From Clostridium collagenovorans DSM 3089 (GTDB taxonomy: Bacteria; Bacillota; Clostridia; Clostridiales; Clostridiaceae), in NCBI RefSeq assembly GCF_900130005.1, contig NZ_FQXP01000008.1, positions 1 to 64,000 on the forward strand: 64,000 nt of DNA, given 5' to 3'. Every line of letters begins with the position of its first letter. The first letter of the stretch is position 1. Shown in pieces: positions 35,763 through 43,599 of this stretch. A program made the translations under genes and the position numbers. The notes beneath the pieces were generated by a model, which was not told the origin of the DNA, did not search any database, and saw nothing but the letters and a program-made list of their open reading frames with translations.

Positions 35763-36110
35763 ATGAAACAAAAAATTTCAACTCAAATTAAGAAACTAGA
35801 AAGCTATGGTATAAGCAATATAGATTTACTTGCATTGGTTACTAATACAAGTTACGAGATTGTATTCTATGGTGATTACCAAGGGAAAAAATATCAATGC
35901 AATGAAATGGCTGAGAGTGACATTATAGATGGAAATATTTTAGCTGATTTTTATCATGAAATAGCAATGATAATAAGAGAATCAGAAGCTTACTTACAAG
36001 ATAATATGAATATTGTAACCTACACAAAGGATGGAAGCATTGAAATTTCACAGGATGAAAAAAACTGTAGAATCCATAAAATCAAAAAAGCTTGGAAAAA
36101 TAGCTTGTAA
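35763..36110 (+). CDS. Small protein after the nuclease, candidate immunity or accessory factor
   Basis: 115 aa from ATG 35763 (CAGGAGGGCTAA, overlapping the nuclease stop region). No family recognised. The sequence looks alpha/beta (QIKKLESYGISNIDLLALV, YEIVFYGDYQGKKYQCNEM) with a basic C-terminus (HKIKKAWKNSL). Nucleases of the NS_2 type are usually followed by a cognate immunity protein, and size, position and coupling fit that. It is the last gene of the operon; two perfect hairpins follow. Confidence 0.62.
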   Translation: MKQKISTQIKKLESYGISNIDLLALVTNTSYEIVFYGDYQGKKYQCNEMAESDIIDGNILADFYHEIAMIIRESEAYLQDNMNIVTYTKDGSIEISQDEKNCRIHKIKKAWKNSL

Positions 36111-36175
36111 TTTTAAAATATTATAAAAGTGTATATAGAGTTATAGAAGATACTATATAAGTGTATAGGTTCTCA

Positions 36176-36219
36176 TATTAAAACTATATTATAAGGCTAT
36201 TGAGATAATAGTTTTAATA
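36176..36219 (+). terminator. First hairpin after the GTPase-HerA-nuclease operon
   Basis: TATTAAAACTAT (36176-36187) pairs perfectly with ATAGTTTTAATA (36208-36219), 12 bp, 20-nt loop. It is AT-only except for one G-C pair per arm and lacks a clear T-run. Confidence 0.5.
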
Positions 36220-36240
36220 CAATATATAAATATAATTATA

Positions 36241-36287
36241 TAAATAAGGTTTCAGATTTATAAATAATAAATCTGAAACCTTATTTA
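36241..36287. terminator. Second, 20-bp perfect hairpin after the operon
   Basis: A perfect 20-bp stem with core AAGGTTTCAGATTTA (36241-36260) and its complement (36268-36287), with loop TAAATAA. Ends in TTATTTATAT. Symmetric flanks suggest it works in both directions. Confidence 0.8.
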
Positions 36288-36488
36288 TATGTAAAATTAT
36301 GAGAAGAAATATTGAAATATATTTCCATAAATGATAACATATCATAAAGATAAAGTTAATATCTTGCCAATAGGATAATCAAACATTACATGTCATTGCT
36401 CAAAACTCAGCAGCATAACTAGCACCTATGAATTTAGTGAAAATATAAAAATAAAGGGTATTATTATTTGAGAGGGGAATCAAGTTAA

Positions 36489-36884
36489 ATGAAGCTTACA
36501 ATGACTATTGAACAATTTTTACCATGGGTACTTCCGTGTATGGTCATATCTGGAGTAATATCATTTATAAAACTTTATGTAGATGCACTAATTCGCACGC
36601 ATCCATCACATAGATATTATGTACCGCCAGAAAAGCGAGTTTGGGGAATACTTACTAGGGGGGATATATATGGCTTGATTTATATGATAATATGGCTTCC
36701 AACATTTTTTTTCTTGGCAGTTAATATATTAGGACCTATATATACAGCAAAGCGTCCTGATATATACACATCAAGTAGCGATATAGAAATCCCATTCCAT
36801 TTAGAAGCACTTGTTATGATTTTATTGTTTGCAGGACCATTGGGAGCAGCATTTATAAGTAAGTACATTGATGATAGATATTAG
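36489..36884 (+). CDS. Hypothetical membrane protein
   Basis: 131 aa with three predicted membrane segments (about 10-28, 57-80, 104-122). Between them are a YYVPPEKRVWG loop and an acidic extracytoplasmic-looking loop (RPDIYTSSSDIEI). GAGAGGGG lies upstream, then AATCAAGTTAA before the ATG. Monocistronic with its own terminator. No family recognised. Confidence 0.7.
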   Translation: MKLTMTIEQFLPWVLPCMVISGVISFIKLYVDALIRTHPSHRYYVPPEKRVWGILTRGDIYGLIYMIIWLPTFFFLAVNILGPIYTAKRPDIYTSSSDIEIPFHLEALVMILLFAGPLGAAFISKYIDDRY

Positions 36885-36895
36885 TATATAATGAT

Positions 36896-36943
36896 AAAGT
36901 CCAATAAAATTGACTCAAAGTACAATTTTATTGGACTTTTTTT
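36896..36943 (+). terminator. Strong terminator, 17-bp stem
   Basis: A perfect stem AAAGTCCAATAAAATTG (36896-36912) with its complement at 36923-36939, followed by more T. Confidence 0.9.
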
Positions 36944-36947
36944 ATAA

Positions 36948-37064
36948 TTAGTTCTTTTTTACAACATGTTGTATTGCTTTTACAGGACAGGATTTAATTG
37001 ATTGATGAAGCTTGTCTAGGTCAAGAGATGTATAGTCATTTACAGTAGCTTTCTTACCTTGCAT
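36948..37064 (-). pseudogene. Possible minus-strand gene remnant with a C-P-V-K-A-I tail
   Basis: On the minus strand an open frame reads MQGKKATVNDYTSLDLDKL, then HQSIKSCPVKAIQHVVKKN and a stop, and stays open about 19 codons upstream of the ATG without a ribosome-binding site. The SCPVKAI segment recalls the end of a ferredoxin-like cysteine motif. I think it is the 3' remnant of a lost gene rather than a working one. Confidence 0.25.
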
Positions 37065-37102
37065 TTTAAAAGGTTTAAAGTTTTTAATAATTTTAAAAAC
37101 CT

Positions 37103-37128
37103 TGTAACAAAATCTTAGAAAATGACAC
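37103..37128 (+). promoter_or_regulatory. Possible ECF-type promoter before the sigma factor gene
   Basis: TGTAAC (37103-37108), 16 bp and ACAC (37125-37128) resemble the AAC-containing -35 of ECF sigma promoters at the right spacing, about 25 bp before the sigma gene start. ECF operons are usually autoregulated. The -10 is not canonical CGTC. Confidence 0.3.
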
Positions 37129-37151
37129 TAATTTATAGAAAGGAGGAATTT

Positions 37152-37649
37152 ATGATATTTATTAAAAATTTATATGAAGATTATAAAGATGATATTTTTT
37201 ATTATCTTGTAAGTATAACTCATGATTCCAAACTTTCTGAGGACCTTACATCTGAGACCTTTTTAGCTGCTATAAAGTCAATTTCTAAATACAAAGGAAA
37301 GTCAGATATAAAGACATGGTTATTTTCTATTGCAAGGTATAAATGGTATGAGCATCTTAGAAAGCAAAAGCAAGAAGTATCTTTTGATGAATTATTTGAG
37401 AATTATATTGAAGAATGTGATGACTTAGAAAATAGGTTTTATAAGAAGGAGATGGCAAGAAGATGTCTTGATATCTTAGCTAAGGAATCAGAGCGTTCAG
37501 CAGATATTGTAAAGATGAGGATTAATGGATTTTCATATTATGAAATAGCTAAGAAGCATGGTATTAGTGAAAATTCCGCAATAGTAATTGATTTTAGAAC
37601 AAAGAAGAAGGTAAGACAAATTCTTGAAAAGGAGGGACACTATGAGTAA
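37152..37649 (+). CDS. ECF-type RNA polymerase sigma factor
   Basis: 165 aa from ATG 37152 (AAAGGAGG upstream). Region 2 is visible as LYEDYKDDIFYYLVSIT, LSEDLTSETFLAA and DIKTWLFSIARYKWYEHLR (sigma70_r2, residues about 5-75). Region 4 (INGFSYYEIAKKHGISENSA) is the -35-binding helix-turn-helix. There is no region 1 or 3. It directs transcription of a stress regulon and is held by the anti-sigma protein encoded next. Its stop overlaps the anti-sigma start. Confidence 0.93.
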   Translation: MIFIKNLYEDYKDDIFYYLVSITHDSKLSEDLTSETFLAAIKSISKYKGKSDIKTWLFSIARYKWYEHLRKQKQEVSFDELFENYIEECDDLENRFYKKEMARRCLDILAKESERSADIVKMRINGFSYYEIAKKHGISENSAIVIDFRTKKKVRQILEKEGHYE

Positions 37650-38166
37650 GTTAACTTGTGATATTTGTATGGATTTAATTCCCTTAGTTAAGGATGGAGT
37701 TGCAAGTGAGGACAGTGAAAAGGCTGTATTAGAGCACATAAATCAATGTGATGAGTGTAAGAGGATGTTTAATAGTTTAGAGCAAAAACCTATAATTAAT
37801 GATAAAAAGGTATTAGATAATATAAGAAAAAGAATTCTTTTAACTGTTTTAATTATTACAGCTTTAGGAGTTATGTTTGGAATTAGTTTAACAATGAGTG
37901 AAAATATGTTTTACAATATAATACTTATACCTATAATAGGTGCTGTTAGTTATATAGTATTTAAGGAAAAATCATATTTAGTTGCAATCTTTGTTTTTGT
38001 AGTAGCGTACATTTGGCATTTTATAATATTTTATGGAGAGTATGAAGGAATAGTAAATAACTTAATTGGAACTTTAGTATGGGCATGTATATATGTTGCA
38101 CTGTGTATACTTGGAATACTAGTAGGGTTTCTTCTACATTTTGCTTTTAAAAAGGAGGGCAATTAA
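37642..38166 (+). CDS. Membrane anti-sigma factor with zinc-finger (zf-HC2) domain
   Basis: 174 aa from ATG 37642, which overlaps the sigma stop; GGAGGGACACT precedes it. The N-terminus has CDICMDLIPLVKDGVASEDS then HINQCDECKRMF, the H-x3-C-x2-C zinc motif of anti-sigma domains. Four hydrophobic helices follow from about residue 70. It binds the ECF factor at the membrane and releases it on an envelope signal. Spacing to the next gene is two bases. Confidence 0.9.
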   Translation: MSKLTCDICMDLIPLVKDGVASEDSEKAVLEHINQCDECKRMFNSLEQKPIINDKKVLDNIRKRILLTVLIITALGVMFGISLTMSENMFYNIILIPIIGAVSYIVFKEKSYLVAIFVFVVAYIWHFIIFYGEYEGIVNNLIGTLVWACIYVALCILGILVGFLLHFAFKKEGN

Positions 38167-38167
38167 T

Positions 38168-38965
38168 ATGAAAAAGGGCTTAAAGCTTTTATCAGCTATT
38201 TTAGCTTTTGTGATAATTGGGGGATTATTATTGATTACTAATAGTCTTGTAGGAAATCCAATATCTAAGTATTTAGCAAATAAAAGTGCTGAAAAATATA
38301 TTGCTGAAAATTATTCAGAATTAAATTTAGAAGTAGGAAAAGCAGGATATAATTTTAAATATGGTACTTATAATGTTTTTGTAAAATCGAAAGTAAGTCA
38401 AGACACTCAGTTTTCTCTATATATTTCGCAAAATGGTAAGGTAGAAAGAGATGATTATAAAGAGAATGTTTTAAGTGGATGGAATACTTATACTCGTGTT
38501 GAAGATGCATACCGTCTTATGGTAGATAAAGTTTTAGCACATGATAAATTTCCCTTTGAAAGTGATATAGATTATGGCACAATCCAATTAAATGAAAAAC
38601 AAGAAGGTTCTATGAAAGATAATGAAATGTATGGAATTAGCATAAGTGAATTAGAACTTGATAAGAATTATGACATAAAAGAACTTGGAAGAAATTCAGG
38701 ACAAGTTGTGTTATATGTTCAAGATGAGGAGGTTTCAATTAAGAAGGCAAGTGAAATGCTTTTGACTATAAAATCGATTTTTGATGAAGCAAATGTAACA
38801 TTTCACTCAATTAACTTTACATTAGAAAAACCTCGTAATAAATATGGTACTGCAAATAAGGATGACATAAGAGTAAATGTAGAGAATTTTTTATATAATG
38901 ATATTTACGAAGAAAATCTTGAAGAACGTATAGAAAAGGGACATAAAGATTTAGAAAAATATTAA
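38168..38965 (+). CDS. YfjL-like membrane-anchored protein of the ECF operon
   Basis: 265 aa from ATG 38168 (AAAAAGGAGGGC upstream). A single N-terminal membrane helix (LLSAILAFVIIGGLLLITNSLVG), then an extracytoplasmic domain with KYLANKSAEKYIAENYSEL and NFKYGTYNVFVKSK. This matches the YfjL-like family that accompanies small sigma/anti-sigma pairs in Firmicutes. It could be a co-sensor or a regulon member; the molecular function is unknown. Third gene of the operon. Confidence 0.75.
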   Translation: MKKGLKLLSAILAFVIIGGLLLITNSLVGNPISKYLANKSAEKYIAENYSELNLEVGKAGYNFKYGTYNVFVKSKVSQDTQFSLYISQNGKVERDDYKENVLSGWNTYTRVEDAYRLMVDKVLAHDKFPFESDIDYGTIQLNEKQEGSMKDNEMYGISISELELDKNYDIKELGRNSGQVVLYVQDEEVSIKKASEMLLTIKSIFDEANVTFHSINFTLEKPRNKYGTANKDDIRVNVENFLYNDIYEENLEERIEKGHKDLEKY

Positions 38966-38980
38966 TTAAGCTATATATCA

Positions 38981-39008
38981 AGCCATGCTACGCATGGTTT
39001 TTATTTTT
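38981..39008 (+). terminator. Terminator of the ECF operon
   Basis: AGCCATGC / GCATGGTT stem (38981-38988, 38992-38999) with a TAC loop and T-rich tail TTTATTTTT. Confidence 0.85.
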
Positions 39009-39240
39009 GGATGAATAATTCAGGATACATTTGCGAAGCTGCTGCAAGCGGTACGCCAATTGAAAAAAAACTTTTGAGTCATTAAAAATAGCTTGTTAAA
39101 CTTTAGTTTCTATTTAACTGTAAAATTATTAAAGTTAAAATGCACTATTATAGCTATAAGTATATTTTAAAATAATTTTAACACATTTTGTAGTAAATAT
39201 GTTAAAATAAGTATGAAATTAATATTAAAGGGGGAAAACC

Positions 39241-42200
39241 ATGAAAAAAAATAGTTTTATTAAGGTTTTAAAAATATTCTTATTTGTATTTTTAATTACT
39301 TTAATACCTAGTTCAAGTGTAAAAGCAGAAACAAACAAAAATTTCTCTGTGTCGGTTGAAACTGATAAAACAGAGTATTCTTATGATGAGGTAGTAACAT
39401 ATAAAGTTACTGTAAAAAACATTAGCGATAAAGACAGTAAAGATATAAAAATCTCAGACGAGCTACCTGAAGAAGTAAGGATTATTGAAACTGATGGTAA
39501 AATAGATGGACAAACCATTACGTGGGAAAAAGATACTTTAAAACAAAATGAAGAAATAATTTTCAATTTAAAAGTTAAAGCTACGGATAAGCAACCAGTC
39601 ATATCTCCAACAGTTCCGAATGGCAACAATAATAACAACAATCTCTTACCTTCTACCGGACAAACTATTTCAATTATATTTTTCATACTAGGAATGATTA
39701 CTATTATAGTTGGAATTTATATATACAAAAGTAAAGGAACAAAGTCCTCAATATCAGTATTTTTAGCATTTGTGTTTATGACATCATTAATAAATTTTAC
39801 TAACCTTAAAGTATATGCTGAAGATTCATCTCTAACCGAAGAATTTACCCATACTATAAAAATTGACAATGAAGATATAACCAGTAAAATATTAATTCAA
39901 GCCACAATGGTTAAAGTATATGACTTGTTAGACCCCGAAAATCCAAAATGGAATTTAGATAGTGATAATGATGGACTAGCAGATGCTGAAGAAGAGTTAA
40001 CAGGTACAAATCCAAATAATCCTGATACAGACGGTGATGGTTTAAGGGATAAATTTGAATTAGAAGCAAGCTTAGATCCATTAAAAAGGGACACAGATAA
40101 TAATGGAGTTTTAGATGGTGATGAAGATATAGATGAAGACCAATTAACTAATCTAGAAGAGCAAAAACATAATACAAATCCAATTTTCGATGATACAGAT
40201 GGAGATGAATTACTAGACAATGAAGAAATAAGAATTCATAATACTAATCCTAATAATCCAGATAGTGACAATGATGGGTTATCAGATAAGCTAGAGATAC
40301 AATTAGGTACAAATCCTAATAACCCAGATAGTAATAGCAACAGCATAACTGACGGTGAGGAAAATTATGATACCTCCGTAGAATTAAAGGACTATGAAAA
40401 AGATGAGAATGTTAATGTAGTTGTATCTGGAAATATTAAGGGTGAATATATAGATGATATAGTTATAACTAATATGGACGGCTCACATCCATATATATCT
40501 AAAGATATTCCAGGATACATTGCAGCACCATTTAGAGTTGGACTTTATGAAGAAGGTGCTGAACAAACAGCAACAATAACTTTTACTGTTAATGATGAGC
40601 TAATTAAGCAACATGGAAGAATGGGTTTATATGAATATGATACAGAAAAAAACAAGTTAACTGAAGTAACATCAATGACAAGAAGCCTTTCCCCAAATGA
40701 AATTACAATTAACACCAAATTAATAAATGACTATAAAGAATATGTAATATTAATGGCTGATTTATGGGAAGAATCATGGAATAAAGAACTACTAGAGCCA
40801 AATACTGAATTTAATGAAATGGATATTGCATTAACAATAGATTCATCAGGTAGTATGTATGCCAACGATGAAAATGACTTGAGAAAATCAGGAAGTATTA
40901 AGCTTATTAACAAACTTGAAGGTAATAACAAAGCTGCCGTTGTTGACTTTGACAGTCTTGCAGTAATAACCCAATCACTAACTACTGATAAAGATTTATT
41001 AACTCATGCTATAAATGACATAGATTCATGGGGTGGAACTAATATTTCACGCGGATTAGCTAAGGCTATTAATGCATTAGATGAAAATTCAAAAAATGTA
41101 TTAACTACAGAAGTCATTAGCACCTTAAATCTTAATGATACGGACTCATTATCTAATGCTAGAGAACAAGGAACCTCTTTAGAGGATAAAGTTGATTCTA
41201 TTAAGGAAAATATTTCAACACTTAAATCTAATACCACTAATACTAAACGTGATAAATATATTATGCTTTTAACAGATGGACAATCAACAGTTAGAGAAGA
41301 TGATCCATCACTTGTTTACGCTAGAGAAAATGGAATCAAAATATTTACTATAGGATTAGGTAGTGGAGTTGAAGAAAATACTCTGAGAATGATATCAAGT
41401 ACAACTGGTGGTAAGTACCTATTCGCAACTAGTGCTGATGATTTAGAAGAATTGTTTGATGAATTAACAACTCAAACTATAGATTTATATACAGATAGCG
41501 ATAGCGATGGAATACCTAATTACTTTGAAAGAAACCTACGTCTTATAAATGGAGTTATATTACAATTAGATCCAAACAACCCAGATACAGATGGCGATGG
41601 CCTAAGTGACAGTTTTGAAATTTGTGGGGTAGATGGAGATAGAGACGCTTTCTTTAAACAATATGATTCAACTGAAAAAGCTTTTAGATATAATAGCAGA
41701 CCGGATTTAAGAGATACTGACGATGATGGAATTGAGGATAATGCTGATGATAAACTTACAAGGGAAGTAACTAATAGAATGCTTCTAGAGAGTGCAGACT
41801 TAAGTTATAAAGATGGTAAAATTTGGTTCACTAATTTAAATAGTAAAAAGGTTGAAGATATTGAATATGATTTCAGTAATCCAAATATAACTCCTCAAAA
41901 TTGCAAAATAAATAACTGGTCTATAGTTAAACATAATAATGGTGGATTTATGTTTGGTGCTATTGCATTGAAAAAAGGTAATAGTTTAATAGTAGCATAT
42001 ACCGGAACAAATGGAGCTGCAGATATTGTTGCAGATATAAGTATGTTATTTAGAAATAATACTCAGAATAATAATGCCTCAAAGTTTATAGACAGTGTAT
42101 TGAAAAAAAATAAAGATATTGAAGAAGTATACATTACAGGTCATTCATTAGGAGGTGTATTAGCTCAGTATGTGACAGGATACCTATATAGGGAAGGAAG

Positions 42201-42612
42201 TAATATTCTAGAAAAGACAGTAACATTTAATTCAGCACCATTCACCAATCCTAATCATATAATAAATAAAGGAGGAGCAGCGCTAACAACTGTAGAGAAG
42301 GCACCAGTATTAAAAGAAGCTTTTGATATATATTTAGAGTCAGGCGTTGATGCAGCATTAGATTATGCAATTGAGATTGCTAAAGAAAATGGGTCTTTAA
42401 TAGATTATAATAATTCGATTTGGAATGAATATGATGATGTAGAATATGATAATATTATCTATAATCATGTGATAAAAAATGATGCATTAAATTTATTGTT
42501 AGGTGGAAGATACTTGGGAGCAGACGTAAATATATATGAAGATAATGGCTATACTCCAGAACAATGCTTAGATGCACATGCTTTATTAAATTTTTACTCA
42601 TATATTAACTAG
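39241..42612 (+). CDS. Large surface protein: DUF11-like, internal LPSTG, TSP3 repeats, vWA and lipase domains
   Basis: 1,123 aa. A signal peptide (cleavage near VKAET) is followed by one DUF11-type adhesive repeat (about 35-115). LPSTG (136-140) with a membrane helix and K-S-K-G charges then looks like a complete sortase anchor. A second signal-like helix (172-190, ending VYAED) follows at once. Then come calcium-binding TSP3-type repeats (DSDNDGLADAEEE, DTDGDGLRD; about 230-380), a vWA domain with MIDAS DSSGSM (534-539), another TSP3 pair (about 750-790 and 822-832), and a class 3 lipase with GHSLGG (967-972, Ser969). AAAGGGGGAA precedes the ATG. The lipase may be a phospholipase-type effector. 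Confidence 0.85.
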   Translation: MKKNSFIKVLKIFLFVFLITLIPSSSVKAETNKNFSVSVETDKTEYSYDEVVTYKVTVKNISDKDSKDIKISDELPEEVRIIETDGKIDGQTITWEKDTLKQNEEIIFNLKVKATDKQPVISPTVPNGNNNNNNLLPSTGQTISIIFFILGMITIIVGIYIYKSKGTKSSISVFLAFVFMTSLINFTNLKVYAEDSSLTEEFTHTIKIDNEDITSKILIQATMVKVYDLLDPENPKWNLDSDNDGLADAEEELTGTNPNNPDTDGDGLRDKFELEASLDPLKRDTDNNGVLDGDEDIDEDQLTNLEEQKHNTNPIFDDTDGDELLDNEEIRIHNTNPNNPDSDNDGLSDKLEIQLGTNPNNPDSNSNSITDGEENYDTSVELKDYEKDENVNVVVSGNIKGEYIDDIVITNMDGSHPYISKDIPGYIAAPFRVGLYEEGAEQTATITFTVNDELIKQHGRMGLYEYDTEKNKLTEVTSMTRSLSPNEITINTKLINDYKEYVILMADLWEESWNKELLEPNTEFNEMDIALTIDSSGSMYANDENDLRKSGSIKLINKLEGNNKAAVVDFDSLAVITQSLTTDKDLLTHAINDIDSWGGTNISRGLAKAINALDENSKNVLTTEVISTLNLNDTDSLSNAREQGTSLEDKVDSIKENISTLKSNTTNTKRDKYIMLLTDGQSTVREDDPSLVYARENGIKIFTIGLGSGVEENTLRMISSTTGGKYLFATSADDLEELFDELTTQTIDLYTDSDSDGIPNYFERNLRLINGVILQLDPNNPDTDGDGLSDSFEICGVDGDRDAFFKQYDSTEKAFRYNSRPDLRDTDDDGIEDNADDKLTREVTNRMLLESADLSYKDGKIWFTNLNSKKVEDIEYDFSNPNITPQNCKINNWSIVKHNNGGFMFGAIALKKGNSLIVAYTGTNGAADIVADISMLFRNNTQNNNASKFIDSVLKKNKDIEEVYITGHSLGGVLAQYVTGYLYREGSNILEKTVTFNSAPFTNPNHIINKGGAALTTVEKAPVLKEAFDIYLESGVDAALDYAIEIAKENGSLIDYNNSIWNEYDDVEYDNIIYNHVIKNDALNLLLGGRYLGADVNIYEDNGYTPEQCLDAHALLNFYSYIN

Positions 42613-42704
42613 TAATAACTTATGTAAGAGATATTTTGAAATAGCTTTTGCATAAATAATAATTATAAGTTTAGCTTTATTAAATAGCTATGAAAGGAAA
42701 TTAT

Positions 42705-43019
42705 ATGAGAGGAAATAAAAATATAATATTAGTATTAGGCTATATTATAAGTATTATATGTACTATTACAAATTTTTGGATAACAATACCATTTGCTACT
42801 TTTGTCTGTTTGATTGGAGTTGTTATGTCTGGAGGATTTACATCATTCTTATTTGTATTATTAATTACATTTTTTAGTGGAATGATTATATATTCATTAG
42901 GATTGCTTATCTTTCTATTTATTAGTAAGAAAGTATTTTATAAGAACTTTATAATTGTAATGATAATACATTTTGTGATAAGTATTTTCTATAGCTATAG
43001 TTTCATTAACAAGTTTTGA
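42705..43019 (+). CDS. Small membrane protein after the lipase surface protein
   Basis: 104 aa from ATG 42705 (GAAAGGAAATTAT upstream), almost wholly hydrophobic with three or four helices and lysines between. No family recognised. It starts 92 bp after the vWA-lipase gene. A membrane-embedded immunity protein against that lipase is one possibility; nothing else supports it. Confidence 0.6.
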   Translation: MRGNKNIILVLGYIISIICTITNFWITIPFATFVCLIGVVMSGGFTSFLFVLLITFFSGMIIYSLGLLIFLFISKKVFYKNFIIVMIIHFVISIFYSYSFINKF

Positions 43020-43166
43020 AATTATATAGAAATTAATTAATGAAACATACGGTGATAGAAATGGATTAGCAGATATATTGAAAAAGTTAGATACGGATTT
43101 ATAAACTAGGAAAAACATATTTACAATATCAGGTATAAAAATTTTAAGTTAAATACAATTTATTAA

Positions 43167-43222
43167 AAAAATCCACCTAGTAAGGTAAATGTCTTATAGA
43201 GTACTAGGTGGATTTTATTTTG
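43167..43222. terminator. 15-bp perfect hairpin terminator
   Basis: AAAATCCACCTAGTA (43167-43181) pairs with TACTAGGTGGATTTT (43202-43216), with TTATTTT after it and AAAAAA before it, so it can serve both strands. Confidence 0.85.
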
Positions 43223-43289
43223 TGTATTTGAATATTGCAGAAATCAGTGAAGTTTATTTTTACTAAATCTTCAAGTGAAATTGAAAAAT

Positions 43290-43462
43290 TTATATCAATT
43301 GATGCAGAATCTTTTTTAGTTGTTCAATAACTTCACTAATCGAGGAAAGGTTATGTTCTGTAATTAATGTATTTATTAAGGAACTTTTAGCAAATTCAAA
43401 CTCTTTTATAAGTTTTTTATATGATGCTAAATAGGATAAAACTTTTATCTTTAAAATAGTTT
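43290..43462 (-). pseudogene. Possible remnant of a helical protein, minus strand
   Basis: A minus-strand frame of about 55 codons reads VLSYLASYKKLIKEFEFAKS, then LSSISEVIEQLKKILHQLI and a stop, with no ATG or ribosome-binding site. Codon use is plausible, but it is too short to identify. The rest of 43,020-43,599 shows only the terminator and the ABC gene leader. Confidence 0.2.
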
Positions 43463-43599
43463 ACACATAAGAAGTAGTACCTTTCAAAGATATATTTACA
43501 GAAAATAATTGGAATTTTGAGTATTTATTGTTAAAATATAATATGCGAAATAATATTAGGGGAGTTGTTAAAAATAGATATACAGAGGGGATTAACTTC

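Noticed and set aside
39011..39085. 24-codon frame MNNSGYICEAAASGTPIEKK after the ECF operon terminator
   Set aside because: No ribosome-binding site, directly behind a terminator, and no family match. Its GC-richer composition hints at a foreign scrap, but that is too little to call.
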